Shown: piece after piece, positions 7,564 to 15,260 of the stretch | How positions within the stretch are numbered: position 1 is the first letter of the stretch | How the letters are laid out: every line of letters starts with the position of its first letter | From: Candidatus Coatesbacteria bacterium | GTDB taxonomy: Bacteria; RBG-13-66-14 | DNA: 32,068 bases | Assembly: GCA_014728225.1 (NCBI GenBank) | Contig: WJLX01000052.1 | Location: forward strand, 1-32,068 | Direction of reading: 5' to 3' | Notes under the pieces: generated by a model | Database searches by the model: none | The model's input: only the letters and a program-made list of their open reading frames with translations | What the model was told of the DNA's origin: nothing | Program-made: the position numbers and the translations under genes

Positions 7564-7875
7564 ATGAAGGAGCGTTTCGCGGTCGCCGTTCTGCTGGTCT
7601 GTGTCGGCCTGTTCGCCGCCGGCTGCGGCGAGGAGATTACCGACGACCTCTACGTCGAGGTCAAGATCGAACAGAACGAGCTGATGTTCTCCGCGGCCCT
7701 GGAGCCCGAAAAGGCCCTCGAAAAGGCCGCCGAGAACCATGACACCACGGTCGAGGCCGTCCGCGAATACCAGGCCGAGCTGGAGAAGGACCCCGACCAC
7801 CTCAAGGCGGTCAACGAGCGGATCAACCAGGCCGCCGACGAGCTGTTCCAGCCCAGCCTGCTGCCCCCCCAGTAG
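7564..7875 (+). CDS. Array lipoprotein 1 (paralogous acidic-Tyr-Val-Glu family)
   Basis: A 103-residue predicted lipoprotein. The signal peptide MKERFAVAVLLVCVGLFAAGC ends in a lipobox with Cys21. The mature part starts GEEITDDLYVEV, then a helical region with ALEKAAENHDTTVEAVREYQ and a charged LEKDPDHLKAVNERI. The ribosome binding site AAAGGAG precedes ATG 7564. It is the first of five consecutive genes with the same plan: lipobox Cys, within about ten residues an acidic-x-Tyr-[Val/Ile/Leu]-Glu motif, an amphipathic helix, and an acidic C-terminal helix. I recognise no named family. Likely attached to the inner face of the outer membrane or the periplasmic face of the inner membrane; function unknown. 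Confidence 0.8.
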   Translation: MKERFAVAVLLVCVGLFAAGCGEEITDDLYVEVKIEQNELMFSAALEPEKALEKAAENHDTTVEAVREYQAELEKDPDHLKAVNERINQAADELFQPSLLPPQ

Positions 7876-7887
7876 GAGGAGGTCGAC

Positions 7888-8256
7888 GTGCGCAAGCTAC
7901 TCGGCGCCGCAGTTTTGTCCATGCTGCTCCTCGTCGCCGGCTGCGGCTCCAGCCTGGACGACGAGAGCTATATCGAGCTGGTGATCGACAAGACCAACTA
8001 CATGATCGACGAGGGGCTGACGGCCCAGGCGGCCCTGGAGAAGGCCGCCGCCGATCATCAAACCACCCCCGACGAGGTGGCGGACTTCGAGCAGGAGCTG
8101 GCCAACGAGCCCGACCGGGTGGCCGAGATCGCCGAGCGGATCATGGAGGAGTCGACGCCGCTGCTCGAGCACTACATCGAAACTTATCGTCAGGCCTTGC
8201 CAGAGGCCGCCCCCGAGACTGCCGAAGAAACGACCACCCCCGACGAGGAGGAATAG
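7888..8256 (+). CDS. Array lipoprotein 2 (paralogous family)
   Basis: A 122-residue predicted lipoprotein beginning at GTG 7888, after AGGAGGAG. The signal peptide ends LLVAGC; the mature part begins GSSLDDESYIELVIDK. It is the closest paralogue of array protein 1: ALEKAAADHQTTPDEVADFEQ matches ALEKAAENHDTTVEAVREYQ almost position by position, followed by ELANEPDRVAEIAERI. The C-terminus is a Pro/Glu/Thr-rich tail (PETAEETTTPDEEE), possibly a disordered linker. It lies 12 bp after gene 1 and one base before gene 3, so the genes form an operon. Function unknown. Confidence 0.8.
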   Translation: MRKLLGAAVLSMLLLVAGCGSSLDDESYIELVIDKTNYMIDEGLTAQAALEKAAADHQTTPDEVADFEQELANEPDRVAEIAERIMEESTPLLEHYIETYRQALPEAAPETAEETTTPDEEE

Positions 8257-8257
8257 A

Positions 8258-8797
8258 ATGCGCGCACCCCTGGTAATCACGATCGTCCTGCTCCCGGCCG
8301 CCGTCCTGGTCGGCTGTGGCTCCGGCGAGCTGACCGAGGAGGAGTACCTGGAGATCAGTCGGGCCGTGGCCGAGGCCGAGGCCGCCGGGGATCCCGTCGC
8401 CGCCGTCTACGAGGAGTACGGCGTCACCGCCGAGGACCTGCGCGAGTTCGAAGCCGCCCACTCCGGCGACGAGCTGGCCGAGCTGCAGGGGCTCGATGTA
8501 GAGAGCGCAACCGTGGAGAGTGAGACCGCCGGCCTGGCGATGAACGAAGAGGATTACGTCGAGATGTTCGTCTATATCGGCGGCCTGCAGTCCATGGGGC
8601 TCCAGCCCGAGGAGGTCGACAGCAAGATCGACGAACACCTCGAGGAGCTGGGTTACCGTCGCGGGGATCTGCAGGAGTTCTCCGACTACGTCCAGGGCAA
8701 CCCCGAGGTCAAGGAACGTGTCGACGCCGCCATCGAGGCCGAGATCGCCGCGGGCGAGCAGATCATGATCGTCGAAGAGCCCCTCGACCAGCAGTGA
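8258..8797 (+). CDS. Array lipoprotein 3, with the domain duplicated
   Basis: A 179-residue predicted lipoprotein from ATG 8258, one base after the previous stop and preceded by GAGGAGG. The signal peptide ends AVLVGC. It holds two copies of the array domain. The first is LTEEEYLEISRA..., with YGVTAEDLREFEAAH. The second is MNEEDYVEMFVYIGG..., with LGYRRGDLQEFSDYV and NPEVKERVDAAIEAEI. The internal duplication makes it the longest member. The tyrosine/glutamate motif and the acidic helix are present in both copies. Probably a structural or binding protein rather than an enzyme; no catalytic motif is visible. Confidence 0.8.
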   Translation: MRAPLVITIVLLPAAVLVGCGSGELTEEEYLEISRAVAEAEAAGDPVAAVYEEYGVTAEDLREFEAAHSGDELAELQGLDVESATVESETAGLAMNEEDYVEMFVYIGGLQSMGLQPEEVDSKIDEHLEELGYRRGDLQEFSDYVQGNPEVKERVDAAIEAEIAAGEQIMIVEEPLDQQ

Positions 8798-9144
8798 GAC
8801 CGATGAAGCGACTCGCGCTCAGCCTGGCCCTCTGCACCCTGTCCGCCGGTTTCCTCGGCGCCTGCGACGGCATCGACGACGATGAGTACGTCGAGCTGCT
8901 GGCCGGGGCGCTTGCCGCCGAGGCCGCGGGGGAGGAGCCCGCTCGGCTCGACGGCGCCGAGCTGGCGGCCTACGAGTTCGAGCTCTTCGCCGACGAAGGC
9001 CGAGCCGCCCGGCTCCTGGCCGAGCTGCGCCGGCGGCATCCCCAACTCCTCGAGGGTGAGGCCGCCGAGAGGATCGAGGCCGTCGCCCCGGCGCCGCCGG
9101 CCACCGCCGACCTCAACGGCGCGACACCGGGAGAGCCCCGGTGA
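8794..9144 (+). CDS. Array lipoprotein 4 (paralogous family)
   Basis: A 116-residue predicted lipoprotein. The frame opens at GTG 8794, overlapping the previous stop (GTGA), with an alternative ATG at 8803. The signal peptide MKRLALSLALCTLSAGFLGAC ends in a lipobox; the mature part starts DGIDDDEYVELLAGAL. The helical body is Ala/Glu/Arg-rich (RAARLLAELRRRHPQLLEG) and diverges from members 1-3, but the post-lipobox motif is intact. It is translationally coupled to genes 3 and 5. Function unknown. Confidence 0.75.
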   Translation: MRPMKRLALSLALCTLSAGFLGACDGIDDDEYVELLAGALAAEAAGEEPARLDGAELAAYEFELFADEGRAARLLAELRRRHPQLLEGEAAERIEAVAPAPPATADLNGATPGEPR

Positions 9145-9521
9145 GCAGACCGCTCCTCGCCGCCCTGGCCCTGTCACTCCTCGGCGCCTGCGCCGAGGAC
9201 GGCTTCGATGACGAGGACTACGTCGAGCTGACCGCCGAACTGACCTTCATCGGCTCGGACCGCCACCCCGGCGGTCCGCCCCCCACCGGCGACAATGACC
9301 TCAAACGCGCCTGGCACGAGGAGCAGACCGCCGCACTGCTGGAAGAGTACGGCGTCAGCGAGGAGGAGTACCTGGAGTACTCCCTGCGCCTGCACGAAGA
9401 CCCGGCGCGCTACAGCCGGGTCATGCGGGCTCTGGCCGAGGAGTACGAGCGGCGCAACACCGAACTCGAGGACCTCGAGGCCCCCGAGGAGGTCAAGCCC
9501 CCGCCGGGCTCCTTCGGCTAG
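9141..9521 (+). CDS. Array lipoprotein 5 (paralogous family)
   Basis: A 126-residue predicted lipoprotein starting at GTG 9141, overlapping the stop of gene 4 (GTGA). The short signal peptide ends LSLLGAC, followed by AEDGFDDEDYVELTAELTFIG. A 20-residue Pro/Gly-rich linker separates this from the shared helical part YGVSEEEYLEYSLRLHEDPARYSRVM, which resembles YGVTAEDLREFEAAH of protein 3 and DTTVEAVREYQ of protein 1. The gene is followed directly by a strong terminator, which closes the array. Function unknown. Confidence 0.76.
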   Translation: MSRPLLAALALSLLGACAEDGFDDEDYVELTAELTFIGSDRHPGGPPPTGDNDLKRAWHEEQTAALLEEYGVSEEEYLEYSLRLHEDPARYSRVMRALAEEYERRNTELEDLEAPEEVKPPPGSFG

Positions 9522-9546
9522 ACCAACCTCAGCGGTTATCTGTTGC

Positions 9547-9569
9547 GGGCCGACCTGTGGGGTCGGCCC
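9547..9569 (+). terminator. Intrinsic terminator of the lipoprotein operon
   Basis: GGGCCGACC and GGTCGGCCC form a 9-bp stem with loop TGTGG, followed by CTTTGT. Confidence 0.75.
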
Positions 9570-9637
9570 CTTTGTCGTCGGAGGTCGGCTAGTCGAACCG
9601 GACCGCCGGCCCGCTTGCGGGTCCGAACCCCGGTCGT

Positions 9638-10999
9638 TCACGAACCGGAACGAGCGGGCGGTCTCCGGCGGCGGCAGAGCAGGGTCGCCGGTCCGGCGGC
9701 GGCGGAATCCGGCGGCGGACCGAGGAGCTCGAGGGCCTCGGCGCGGACCAGCCGCCCGCCGAGGTCCGCCGTATCGTCGCCGGATGGATCGAGCAGCTCG
9801 CAGCGCAGGTACTCGCCGCTGACGCCGGCGCGGCGACCCGCGCGACCGGGCCGCCGCTCGACCAGGACCTCGAGCTCCCGCCCCAGGCGTTGCGCGCCGA
9901 AGCGCCGGGCCAGGGCGACGGACAGCCGCCGCAGCTCCCTGGAGCGGGCGCTCTTGACCTCCTCGTCGACCTGGTCGGGCAGCTCGGCGGCCGGGGTGCC
10001 GGGGCGGGGGGAGTAGCTGAAGACGTGCAGGTAGGCGGCGCCGGAGGCCTCGACGGCGTCCCGGGTGGCGGCGAAGTCCTCCGCGGTCTCGCCGGGGAAA
10101 CCGACGATGACGTCGAGGCCCAGCCCGAGGTTGGGAACGCGCTCCCGGGCGGCGGCGATGCGCTCCAGGGCTTCCTCGACGCCGTAGCCCCGGTTCATCG
10201 CCCGCAGGATTCCATCGGAGCCCGACTGCAGGGGAACGTGGAGGTGGGGGGCCAAGCGTTCTTCGGCGGCCAGCAGCTCGAGCAGCTCCGTGGTCAGCTC
10301 CAGGGGCTCGATGGAGCTCAGCCGCAGGCGGTCCAGCCCCGGCGTCGGCAGCAAAACCCGCAGCAGCTCGGGCAGCCCGGCGCCGAACTCCCGGCCCCAG
10401 GCGCCCAGGTGGACGCCGGTCAGGGCCACCTCGCGGTGCCCGGCGGCGACGAGCAGCTCCAGGGCCCGGCGGGCCCCGGCGGCCGGACGGCTGCGCGCCC
10501 GCCCCCGGGCCAGGCGGACCTTGCAGTAGCTGCAGGCGCCGTCGCAGCCGTCCTGAACCTTGAGGAAGGCCCGGGTCAACCGGCTGAAACCCCGGGGCAG
10601 CAACGGCCAGTCCGGAGCGGGCGCGGCGGCCGGACCGAAACGCTCGACCAGTTCCGGTGCCGGGCCGGCGACGACGTCGGTCACGCCCTCGATCCGCGCC
10701 AGTTCAGCGGGATCGGTGACCGCGTAGCAGCCGCAGGCGACGACCCGTCCTCCCGGCGTCACCGCCCGGGCGGCCCGGCGCAGCAGGTTGCGCGAGCGGT
10801 AATCGGCCCGGCCGGTCACCGTGCAGGTGTGGACGATGTAGATCTCGGCCGGTTCGCCGAAGGGCACGATCCGGCAACCGGCCCGCTCGAAGGCCGCCCG
10901 GGTGGCCTCGGCCTCGCAGGTGTTGAGCTTGCAACCCAAGGAGGCGGCGGCGACGCGGGGCCGCCGGTCGTCGCCGTGCGGGTTTTCTGCGTTGGTCAT
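9638..10999 (-). CDS. mtaB: tRNA t6A37 methylthiotransferase MtaB
   Basis: A radical SAM methylthiotransferase that converts t6A37 to ms2t6A in tRNAs reading ANN codons. From ATG 10999 it is 453 residues. The N-terminal MTTase domain has ASLGCKLN (C23), HTCTVT (C59) and ACGCY (C91), the three ligands of one 4Fe-4S cluster. The radical SAM domain has CDGACSYC (C152, C156, C159). Later motifs are GVHLGAWG, LRLSSIEP, HLHVPLQSGSD and DVIVGFPGET, and the C-terminus has a TRAM-like region. The MtaB/YqeV type is indicated by the GCKLN start; MiaB and RimO differ there. A TTG start at 11047 is also open, but ATG 10999 begins just before the conserved domain. Very GC-rich and not part of an obvious operon. 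Confidence 0.9.
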   Translation of the reverse strand: MTNAENPHGDDRRPRVAAASLGCKLNTCEAEATRAAFERAGCRIVPFGEPAEIYIVHTCTVTGRADYRSRNLLRRAARAVTPGGRVVACGCYAVTDPAELARIEGVTDVVAGPAPELVERFGPAAAPAPDWPLLPRGFSRLTRAFLKVQDGCDGACSYCKVRLARGRARSRPAAGARRALELLVAAGHREVALTGVHLGAWGREFGAGLPELLRVLLPTPGLDRLRLSSIEPLELTTELLELLAAEERLAPHLHVPLQSGSDGILRAMNRGYGVEEALERIAAARERVPNLGLGLDVIVGFPGETAEDFAATRDAVEASGAAYLHVFSYSPRPGTPAAELPDQVDEEVKSARSRELRRLSVALARRFGAQRLGRELEVLVERRPGRAGRRAGVSGEYLRCELLDPSGDDTADLGGRLVRAEALELLGPPPDSAAAGPATLLCRRRRPPARSGS

Positions 11000-11052
11000 A
11001 AGCCGGATCCCGGATAAAACAACCGCTCCACCGGGGAGCGACCGCAAAGGAA

Positions 11053-11097
11053 GACGACGCCCCCGCCCGGGCTCGTTTCGGCGAGGGGAGCGTCGTC
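11053..11097 (-). terminator. Hairpin terminator after the conserved helical protein
   Basis: GACGACGC (11053-11060) pairs with GCGTCGTC (11090-11097), and an inner CCCC-GCC / GGCG-GGGG continues the stem. On the minus strand the hairpin is followed by TTCCTTTG. Confidence 0.55.
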
Positions 11098-11117
11098 CGG
11101 GGAATCAGCCGACGGCG

Positions 11118-11645
11118 CTAGAACTCGACGCCGGAGAGGATGCTGTTGCGTTCGCGGGCCGCCTTGGCGAAGCTCTTGAGCGCTTCGTCGAAGGCCAGCA
11201 GGGCGCGCTTGACCTCGTCGGGAAGGGTCTCGACCTCGGTCAGCACGGCGCCCTTGGACTCCAGCTCCTCGACGACGCCGATCAGGGTCAGATCGTACTC
11301 GTAGAGGCGGTCCAGCGCGGCGCCGTCGATCTTGACGGCGTCGGTCTTGCCCGAGTAGCCGTAATCGGCGTGCCTGAAGGCGTCGGTCAGGGTCTCGAGG
11401 CGGTTCTCGACGGCATCGACGGCCTTGAGCAGCTCCAGGCGGCCGGCGTTGGTCAGGCGGATGACCAGGTCGCGCAGCAGGCCGCGCTGGCGCTCCAAAC
11501 GCTCGATCAGGTGCTCGCGCAGCAGACGGTCGGCATCGCGCCGGGTCTTGAGCTCTTTGTAGCCCTCGTAACCGGGCACCAGGCGCGCCAGTCTACGCTC
11601 CCATTTCGAGCGGTCGTCGGCGATGCGGTCTCGCAGGTCGTCCAT
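11118..11645 (-). CDS. Conserved helical protein of unknown function
   Basis: From ATG 11645 this is a 175-residue soluble, mostly helical protein with no signal peptide. Recognisable stretches are LVPGYEGYKELKTRRDADRL, then RHADYGYSGKTDAVKI and LDRLYEYDLTLIGVVEEL. I recall this arrangement (a PGYxGYK start, an ADYGYSG core and an LxRLYExD helix) from widespread bacterial hypothetical proteins, but know no assigned function. The start is preceded by GGGAGG at slightly long spacing, and a TATAAT lies about 40 bases upstream, so longer starts are unlikely. It is followed by a hairpin terminator. It is probably transcribed alone, between mtaB and the CsgG-like gene. Confidence 0.75.
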   Translation of the reverse strand: MDDLRDRIADDRSKWERRLARLVPGYEGYKELKTRRDADRLLREHLIERLERQRGLLRDLVIRLTNAGRLELLKAVDAVENRLETLTDAFRHADYGYSGKTDAVKIDGAALDRLYEYDLTLIGVVEELESKGAVLTEVETLPDEVKRALLAFDEALKSFAKAARERNSILSGVEF

Positions 11646-11685
11646 GATCCAGCAATCCTCCCGGCGGGTTGTCGGCAGCGTGGTT

Positions 11686-11691
11686 ATTATA
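11686..11691 (-). promoter_or_regulatory. -10 element for the conserved helical protein
   Basis: The minus strand carries TATAAT within TATTATAATAA in otherwise GC-rich DNA. The -35 is weak. Confidence 0.45.
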
Positions 11692-11728
11692 ATACGACCC
11701 GTGCGGCAATGCCAGACCCGACGGAGGA

Positions 11729-13459
11729 TTATTCGAACTGCTCGGCGCGGCGGATCTGCTCGACGATCTCGCGCAGGCGCCGCCACATATCGCGCTCCGG
11801 AGCCAGGTCGCTGTAGTCCTCGCTGACGATCTCCCCGGCTGAATCGAAGATCCGCGTCTTGGTGTAGTTCCAGCTGCGCTCGCTCTGCAGCGGGTTGAGG
11901 TCGAAGAGGGTGGCGATACTGGTCTCGCGACCGCTCTCCACCTCGACGGAGTAGCAGTGGGAACCGGCGCGGATGCCCGCCACGCAGCCCAGGTGGCGCA
12001 TCGGCAGATAGTAGACGAACTCCACCCGGTGCTCACCCGGACTCAGGGGCAGCTTGACCTCGTTGTCACTGGAGGAGAGGACGGCAACGAGCTGGTCGTC
12101 GATCAGGGTGTGGACGTAGACCGAAGCGTGCAGGCTGTCGAAGTGCACCAACAGGGTGCCGCTGTCCGGGGGCACATCGGGGGGCCCGTAGACGGCCCGG
12201 ACCAGCTCCAGTCCCGCCCGGGCGAAGAAGCGGGGAAAGTGCAGGCGATGGTGCAGGGCCCGGCCCTCGTAATCGACGATCAGGCGACCCGAGGCGCTGT
12301 CGGCGGCGTAGAACACGGCGGCGGAACCGTCGCTGCGATTGGCCAGCTCGCCCCAGACGACGTAGCGGCAGTCCCGCTCCCGGGCCAGGGCCAGGGCCGC
12401 CTCGAGGCTGTAGGCCTCGTCGGGCAGCAACTCGTCGGCGGGCGAGCGCTCCTCGGCGGCCAGTCGGGCCATCTCCCGCAGTCCGTCGTCCAGGCGCAGG
12501 TTGAAGTAGGGGCCGTAATCGCTCAGGGTCTGGGCCAGGGTGGCGGCGGCGATGTGACTCATGTAGGGGTCATCGTAGGTCACGGCGAAGGGCAACACCA
12601 GCACCTGCAGCCGCCGCGAGCGCAGGTCCAGCTCCAGCCGGGGCCCGTACCAGCCCAGGTTCGTTCCCGCCGACAGGCGGGCGGCCACGGCCAGGGCGGT
12701 GGCGTCAAGCCGGGTGAACTCCGTCGCCCGCCCCAGGACGGTGTATTCGCCGCGCCGATCCTCGCGCTCCAGGGGGTTCAGCCCCCAGAGGCGCAGCAGG
12801 GCGCGCTTGAGAAAACGCGCTTGCGCGGCCTCATCCTCGGCGGCGCCCAGGGTGATGACCGCCCCCAGGGGCCGGCCGCTCTGGGTGTCGTAACTGAGCC
12901 GCAGCTCACTGACGCCCGCGCCGGGGCGGATGAAGACCTGGGCCGTCAGGGCGTCCTCGGTGAAAGAATATGGGCGCAGCTCACCCAGGGCGGGCAGCTC
13001 GGGCAGCTCCCAGGCCCGTCGGACCGCCCGGCGCTCCTCGTCCGTCAGCCCCTCCTCGAAGTAGACCCGGGGACCGTCCTCCCAGACGTGACGCCACAAC
13101 GGCAGGGGATGGCGGGCCGAGGCGCGGGCGGCGTCGCGGAAGAAGTCGAGAAAGGACAGCTCGCCCTCGCCGATGCGCAGCCGGGCCGGGATGAGAGCCA
13201 ATTCGAGGCGTCGGGTGCCGGCCAGGGGCAGGGCCAGGCCCTGGAAACGCCGTCCGGCCTCGACGCGCAGCAGGCCGGCCTCCTGGAACTGCAGGCGGAA
13301 CTCCCCCGAGGGCTCGGACAGGGTGCGCTCATCGCCGATGGAAACGCAGGCCTCGGGCACCGGCTTGCCCGTGGCGGCGTCGACGAGACGACCGACGACG
13401 AACAGGCCGCGGGCGGCCAGACAAAGCAGCAACAACAAAAATATCAAGCGTTTCAGCAT
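11729..13459 (-). CDS. Secreted protein with N-terminal carboxypeptidase-regulatory-like and CsgG-like regions
   Basis: The 576-residue protein begins with a signal peptide (MLKRLIFLLLLLCLAARG). VGRLVDAATGKPVPEACVSI follows, the pattern of a carboxypeptidase-regulatory/CNA-B-like beta-sandwich. The central part (about 280-400) reads VLVLPFAVTYDDPYMSHIAAATLAQTL..., then ALARERDCRYVVWGELA and ASGRLIVDYEG. This matches the CsgG/TolB-N-like fold, in which a protein family samples periplasmic ligands or builds secretion pores. The C-terminal part (about 430-576) is beta-rich (STDNEVKLPLSPGEHRVEF-type PEGA-like pattern) and ends in a helix. Probably periplasmic or outer-membrane-associated. No close family name; domain calls are by eye. 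It lies just upstream of the helical protein gene but seems to have a separate promoter. Confidence 0.65.
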   Translation of the reverse strand: MLKRLIFLLLLLCLAARGLFVVGRLVDAATGKPVPEACVSIGDERTLSEPSGEFRLQFQEAGLLRVEAGRRFQGLALPLAGTRRLELALIPARLRIGEGELSFLDFFRDAARASARHPLPLWRHVWEDGPRVYFEEGLTDEERRAVRRAWELPELPALGELRPYSFTEDALTAQVFIRPGAGVSELRLSYDTQSGRPLGAVITLGAAEDEAAQARFLKRALLRLWGLNPLEREDRRGEYTVLGRATEFTRLDATALAVAARLSAGTNLGWYGPRLELDLRSRRLQVLVLPFAVTYDDPYMSHIAAATLAQTLSDYGPYFNLRLDDGLREMARLAAEERSPADELLPDEAYSLEAALALARERDCRYVVWGELANRSDGSAAVFYAADSASGRLIVDYEGRALHHRLHFPRFFARAGLELVRAVYGPPDVPPDSGTLLVHFDSLHASVYVHTLIDDQLVAVLSSSDNEVKLPLSPGEHRVEFVYYLPMRHLGCVAGIRAGSHCYSVEVESGRETSIATLFDLNPLQSERSWNYTKTRIFDSAGEIVSEDYSDLAPERDMWRRLREIVEQIRRAEQFE

Positions 13460-13597
13460 CGTTCCGCGCTCTTTCGCTTTCGCCCCCGCTCGCCTGTCAG
13501 AACGGCACCAGTCGATGACGGGGGCTCCACCTCCCCGTCGCAGCGCCGGTACCGCGAACTAAACTAGCACAGCAGAGCGTCGCGGGCAAGCCCGACC

Positions 13598-13626
13598 TTT
13601 ACCCCGTGGCGCCGCTGGCCTATAAT
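13598..13626 (+). promoter_or_regulatory. Sigma-70 promoter of lpxI
   Basis: TTTACC (13598-13603), 17 bases, TATAAT (13621-13626). The start point would be near 13633, so the gene must start at TTG 13654 rather than at the ATG 13606, which lies upstream of the -10. Confidence 0.75.
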
Positions 13627-13653
13627 CAAGGGGCAACCTCAGAGGAGAGCGCT

Positions 13654-14523
13654 TTGGCCTATCGACCCGGAGAGGAGCTGGCCGTCATCGCCGGCGCCGG
13701 ACGCCTGCCCGTCTTGGCGGCGCGCAGTCACGCCGCCGGCGGCGGCAGGGTCTTCGTCGTCGCCCTGGAGGAAGAACCCGTAGCAGAACTGGTCGCCGTC
13801 GCCGACGACATCGTCCGTCACGCCCCCGGCGAGGTCGGCCGCATCCTGCGTCGACTGCGGCGGCGGGGCATCCGGCAGCTCCTCTTCGTCGGCAAGGTCT
13901 TCAAGGGCAAACTCTTCCGCGGGCTGCGGCTGGACCTGACCGCCCTGAAGCTCTGGGTGACCACCAGCCGCCGCAGCGACCGGGGGATTATGGATCGGCT
14001 CTGCGAGCTGGCCGCCGACAGCGGCCTCGAGGTCGTCAGCCAGCTCGAGGTCCTCGGCGATCTCCTCGTCGGCGAGGGACTGCTGACCAGGCGCGAACCC
14101 AATACCGAAGAAACCGCCGACGCCGAGCTGGGACTGCGCATCGCCGCCGCCTCCAGCCGGCTGGGTATCGGCCAGAGCGTGGTGGTGCGCGGCGGCGTCG
14201 TCGTCGCCGTCGAAGCCCTCGAGGGCACCGACGCTTGCCTGGCCCGGGCCGGGGAGCTGGCCCGCGGCGGCGGCAAGCTGTTCCGCGGCGGTCTGGTGCT
14301 GACCAAGGTCGCCGGCGACGGCCACGATCCGCGCTTCGACGTTCCCACCGTCGGCTGCCGCACCCTGGAGAACGCCGCCGCCGCAGGAGTCACCTGCCTG
14401 GCCCTGGAGAGCGGAATGACCCTGATCGCCGACGAGCTCGACGTGTTCACCGCCCGGGCCGACGAGCTGGGACTCAGCGTTCTGGGGCTCCCCGCCCCGC
14501 GGTCCGCCCCGACGGATGCGTAA
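13654..14523 (+). CDS. lpxI: UDP-2,3-diacylglucosamine diphosphatase LpxI
   Basis: LpxI hydrolyses UDP-2,3-diacylglucosamine to lipid X in the lipid A pathway, replacing LpxH in organisms lacking it. From TTG 13654 (289 residues, close to the family's 270-290) the N-terminal domain shows LAVIAGAGRLPVLAA and GKVFKGKLFRG. The C-terminal (DUF1009) domain shows SRLGIGQSVVVRGG, AVEALEGTDA, DPRFDVPTVG and the closing CLALESGMTLI. The start is fixed by a promoter and by GAGGAGAG just upstream. It indicates that the cell makes lipid A and so has an LPS outer membrane. It is isolated from other lpx genes, and ends at a perfect hairpin facing the next minus-strand gene. Confidence 0.92.
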   Translation: MAYRPGEELAVIAGAGRLPVLAARSHAAGGGRVFVVALEEEPVAELVAVADDIVRHAPGEVGRILRRLRRRGIRQLLFVGKVFKGKLFRGLRLDLTALKLWVTTSRRSDRGIMDRLCELAADSGLEVVSQLEVLGDLLVGEGLLTRREPNTEETADAELGLRIAAASSRLGIGQSVVVRGGVVVAVEALEGTDACLARAGELARGGGKLFRGGLVLTKVAGDGHDPRFDVPTVGCRTLENAAAAGVTCLALESGMTLIADELDVFTARADELGLSVLGLPAPRSAPTDA

Positions 14524-14616
14524 CTTCCCGTCTACCTAGGGAACCGCAGGCTGCCGCCCCGCCCCGGTAGTATTCCAGCGGAGGATAGCCGCCGTGGTGT
14601 GGGGGGAGCCGACGAC

Positions 14617-14640
14617 GAACCGGGCCGCGCGGCCCGGTTC
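14617..14640. terminator. Bidirectional hairpin between lpxI and the barrel gene
   Basis: GAACCGGGCC and GGCCCGGTTC form a perfect 10-bp stem with loop GCGC. It lies between two convergent genes and has no U-tract on either strand. Confidence 0.5.
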
Positions 14641-14664
14641 GCTGTATCTGCGGCGCTGATGCGG

Positions 14665-15180
14665 TTAGAAGTAGGTGTAGAGGAAGATGCGGGCCTTGAG
14701 GTCCAGATCGGTATGCTCACCGTTGAGGGGGTAGGCGATGGGCATCTCGAGGTTGAAGGCCAGCCAGTCGGTGAAGCGCAGGCAGATGGCGGGGTGGAAG
14801 CCGATGGAGAAGATGTCGGTTTCCGGCTCGGCGTCGTCGGCGTCCATGTTGCCCCAGGGGCCGCCGTAGTATTGCAGCTCGGCGAAGACGGAGAAGAAGG
14901 CGGGGCGGCGGGCGCTTTCCAGGCGCCAGCCCGCCCGCAGCGAGGCCCGCAGGTCGCCCTGCTGGTGCCGGGTGGAGTAGAGCCAGGCGGTGGAGGCGCC
15001 GACGTAGAACTGGTGGTCGTAGAGGCCGAAGTCGACCCGGGGGCCGCCCTCGAAATACTCCTCGAGCAGCTCGTTGAGGCTGCCCTCGAGGCCGAGGTCG
15101 AGCTCCCAACCCTCGCGCCGCTTGGCGGCGGCGGGGGTGACAAGGGCGATGATCAACAGGCAGAGCAGCAAACGGCGCAT
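14665..15180 (-). CDS. Small predicted outer-membrane beta-barrel protein
   Basis: From ATG 15180 this is a 171-residue protein with signal peptide MRRLLLCLLIIALVTPAAA. The mature part alternates hydrophobic and polar residues as in transmembrane beta-strands (VDFGLYDHQFYVGASTAW, ASLRAGWRLES, FAELQYYGG, LAFNLEMPIAYPL) and ends LYTYF. A C-terminal aromatic Phe is the usual outer-membrane assembly signal. Eight or so strands would fit the length. I do not recognise a family. The longer frame from 15237 adds a Pro-rich leader with no signal function, so the later start is used. It closes the rsmG to bactofilin run, separated from bactofilin by a hairpin. Confidence 0.65.
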   Translation of the reverse strand: MRRLLLCLLIIALVTPAAAKRREGWELDLGLEGSLNELLEEYFEGGPRVDFGLYDHQFYVGASTAWLYSTRHQQGDLRASLRAGWRLESARRPAFFSVFAELQYYGGPWGNMDADDAEPETDIFSIGFHPAICLRFTDWLAFNLEMPIAYPLNGEHTDLDLKARIFLYTYF

Positions 15181-15223
15181 GGGAACTCGGGTGTCGGGTG
15201 GAGGAGTGGAGGGACCGGGTGTC

Positions 15224-15247
15224 GCCGGGGCCGCCAACGGCCCCGGC
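15224..15247 (-). terminator. Hairpin after bactofilin
   Basis: GCCGGGGCC pairs perfectly with GGCCCCGGC around a 6-base loop. It lies downstream of the bactofilin stop. No U-tract follows, so it may act as a weak or Rho-assisted terminator. Confidence 0.4.
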
Positions 15248-15260
15248 GGCGCTAGGCGTT

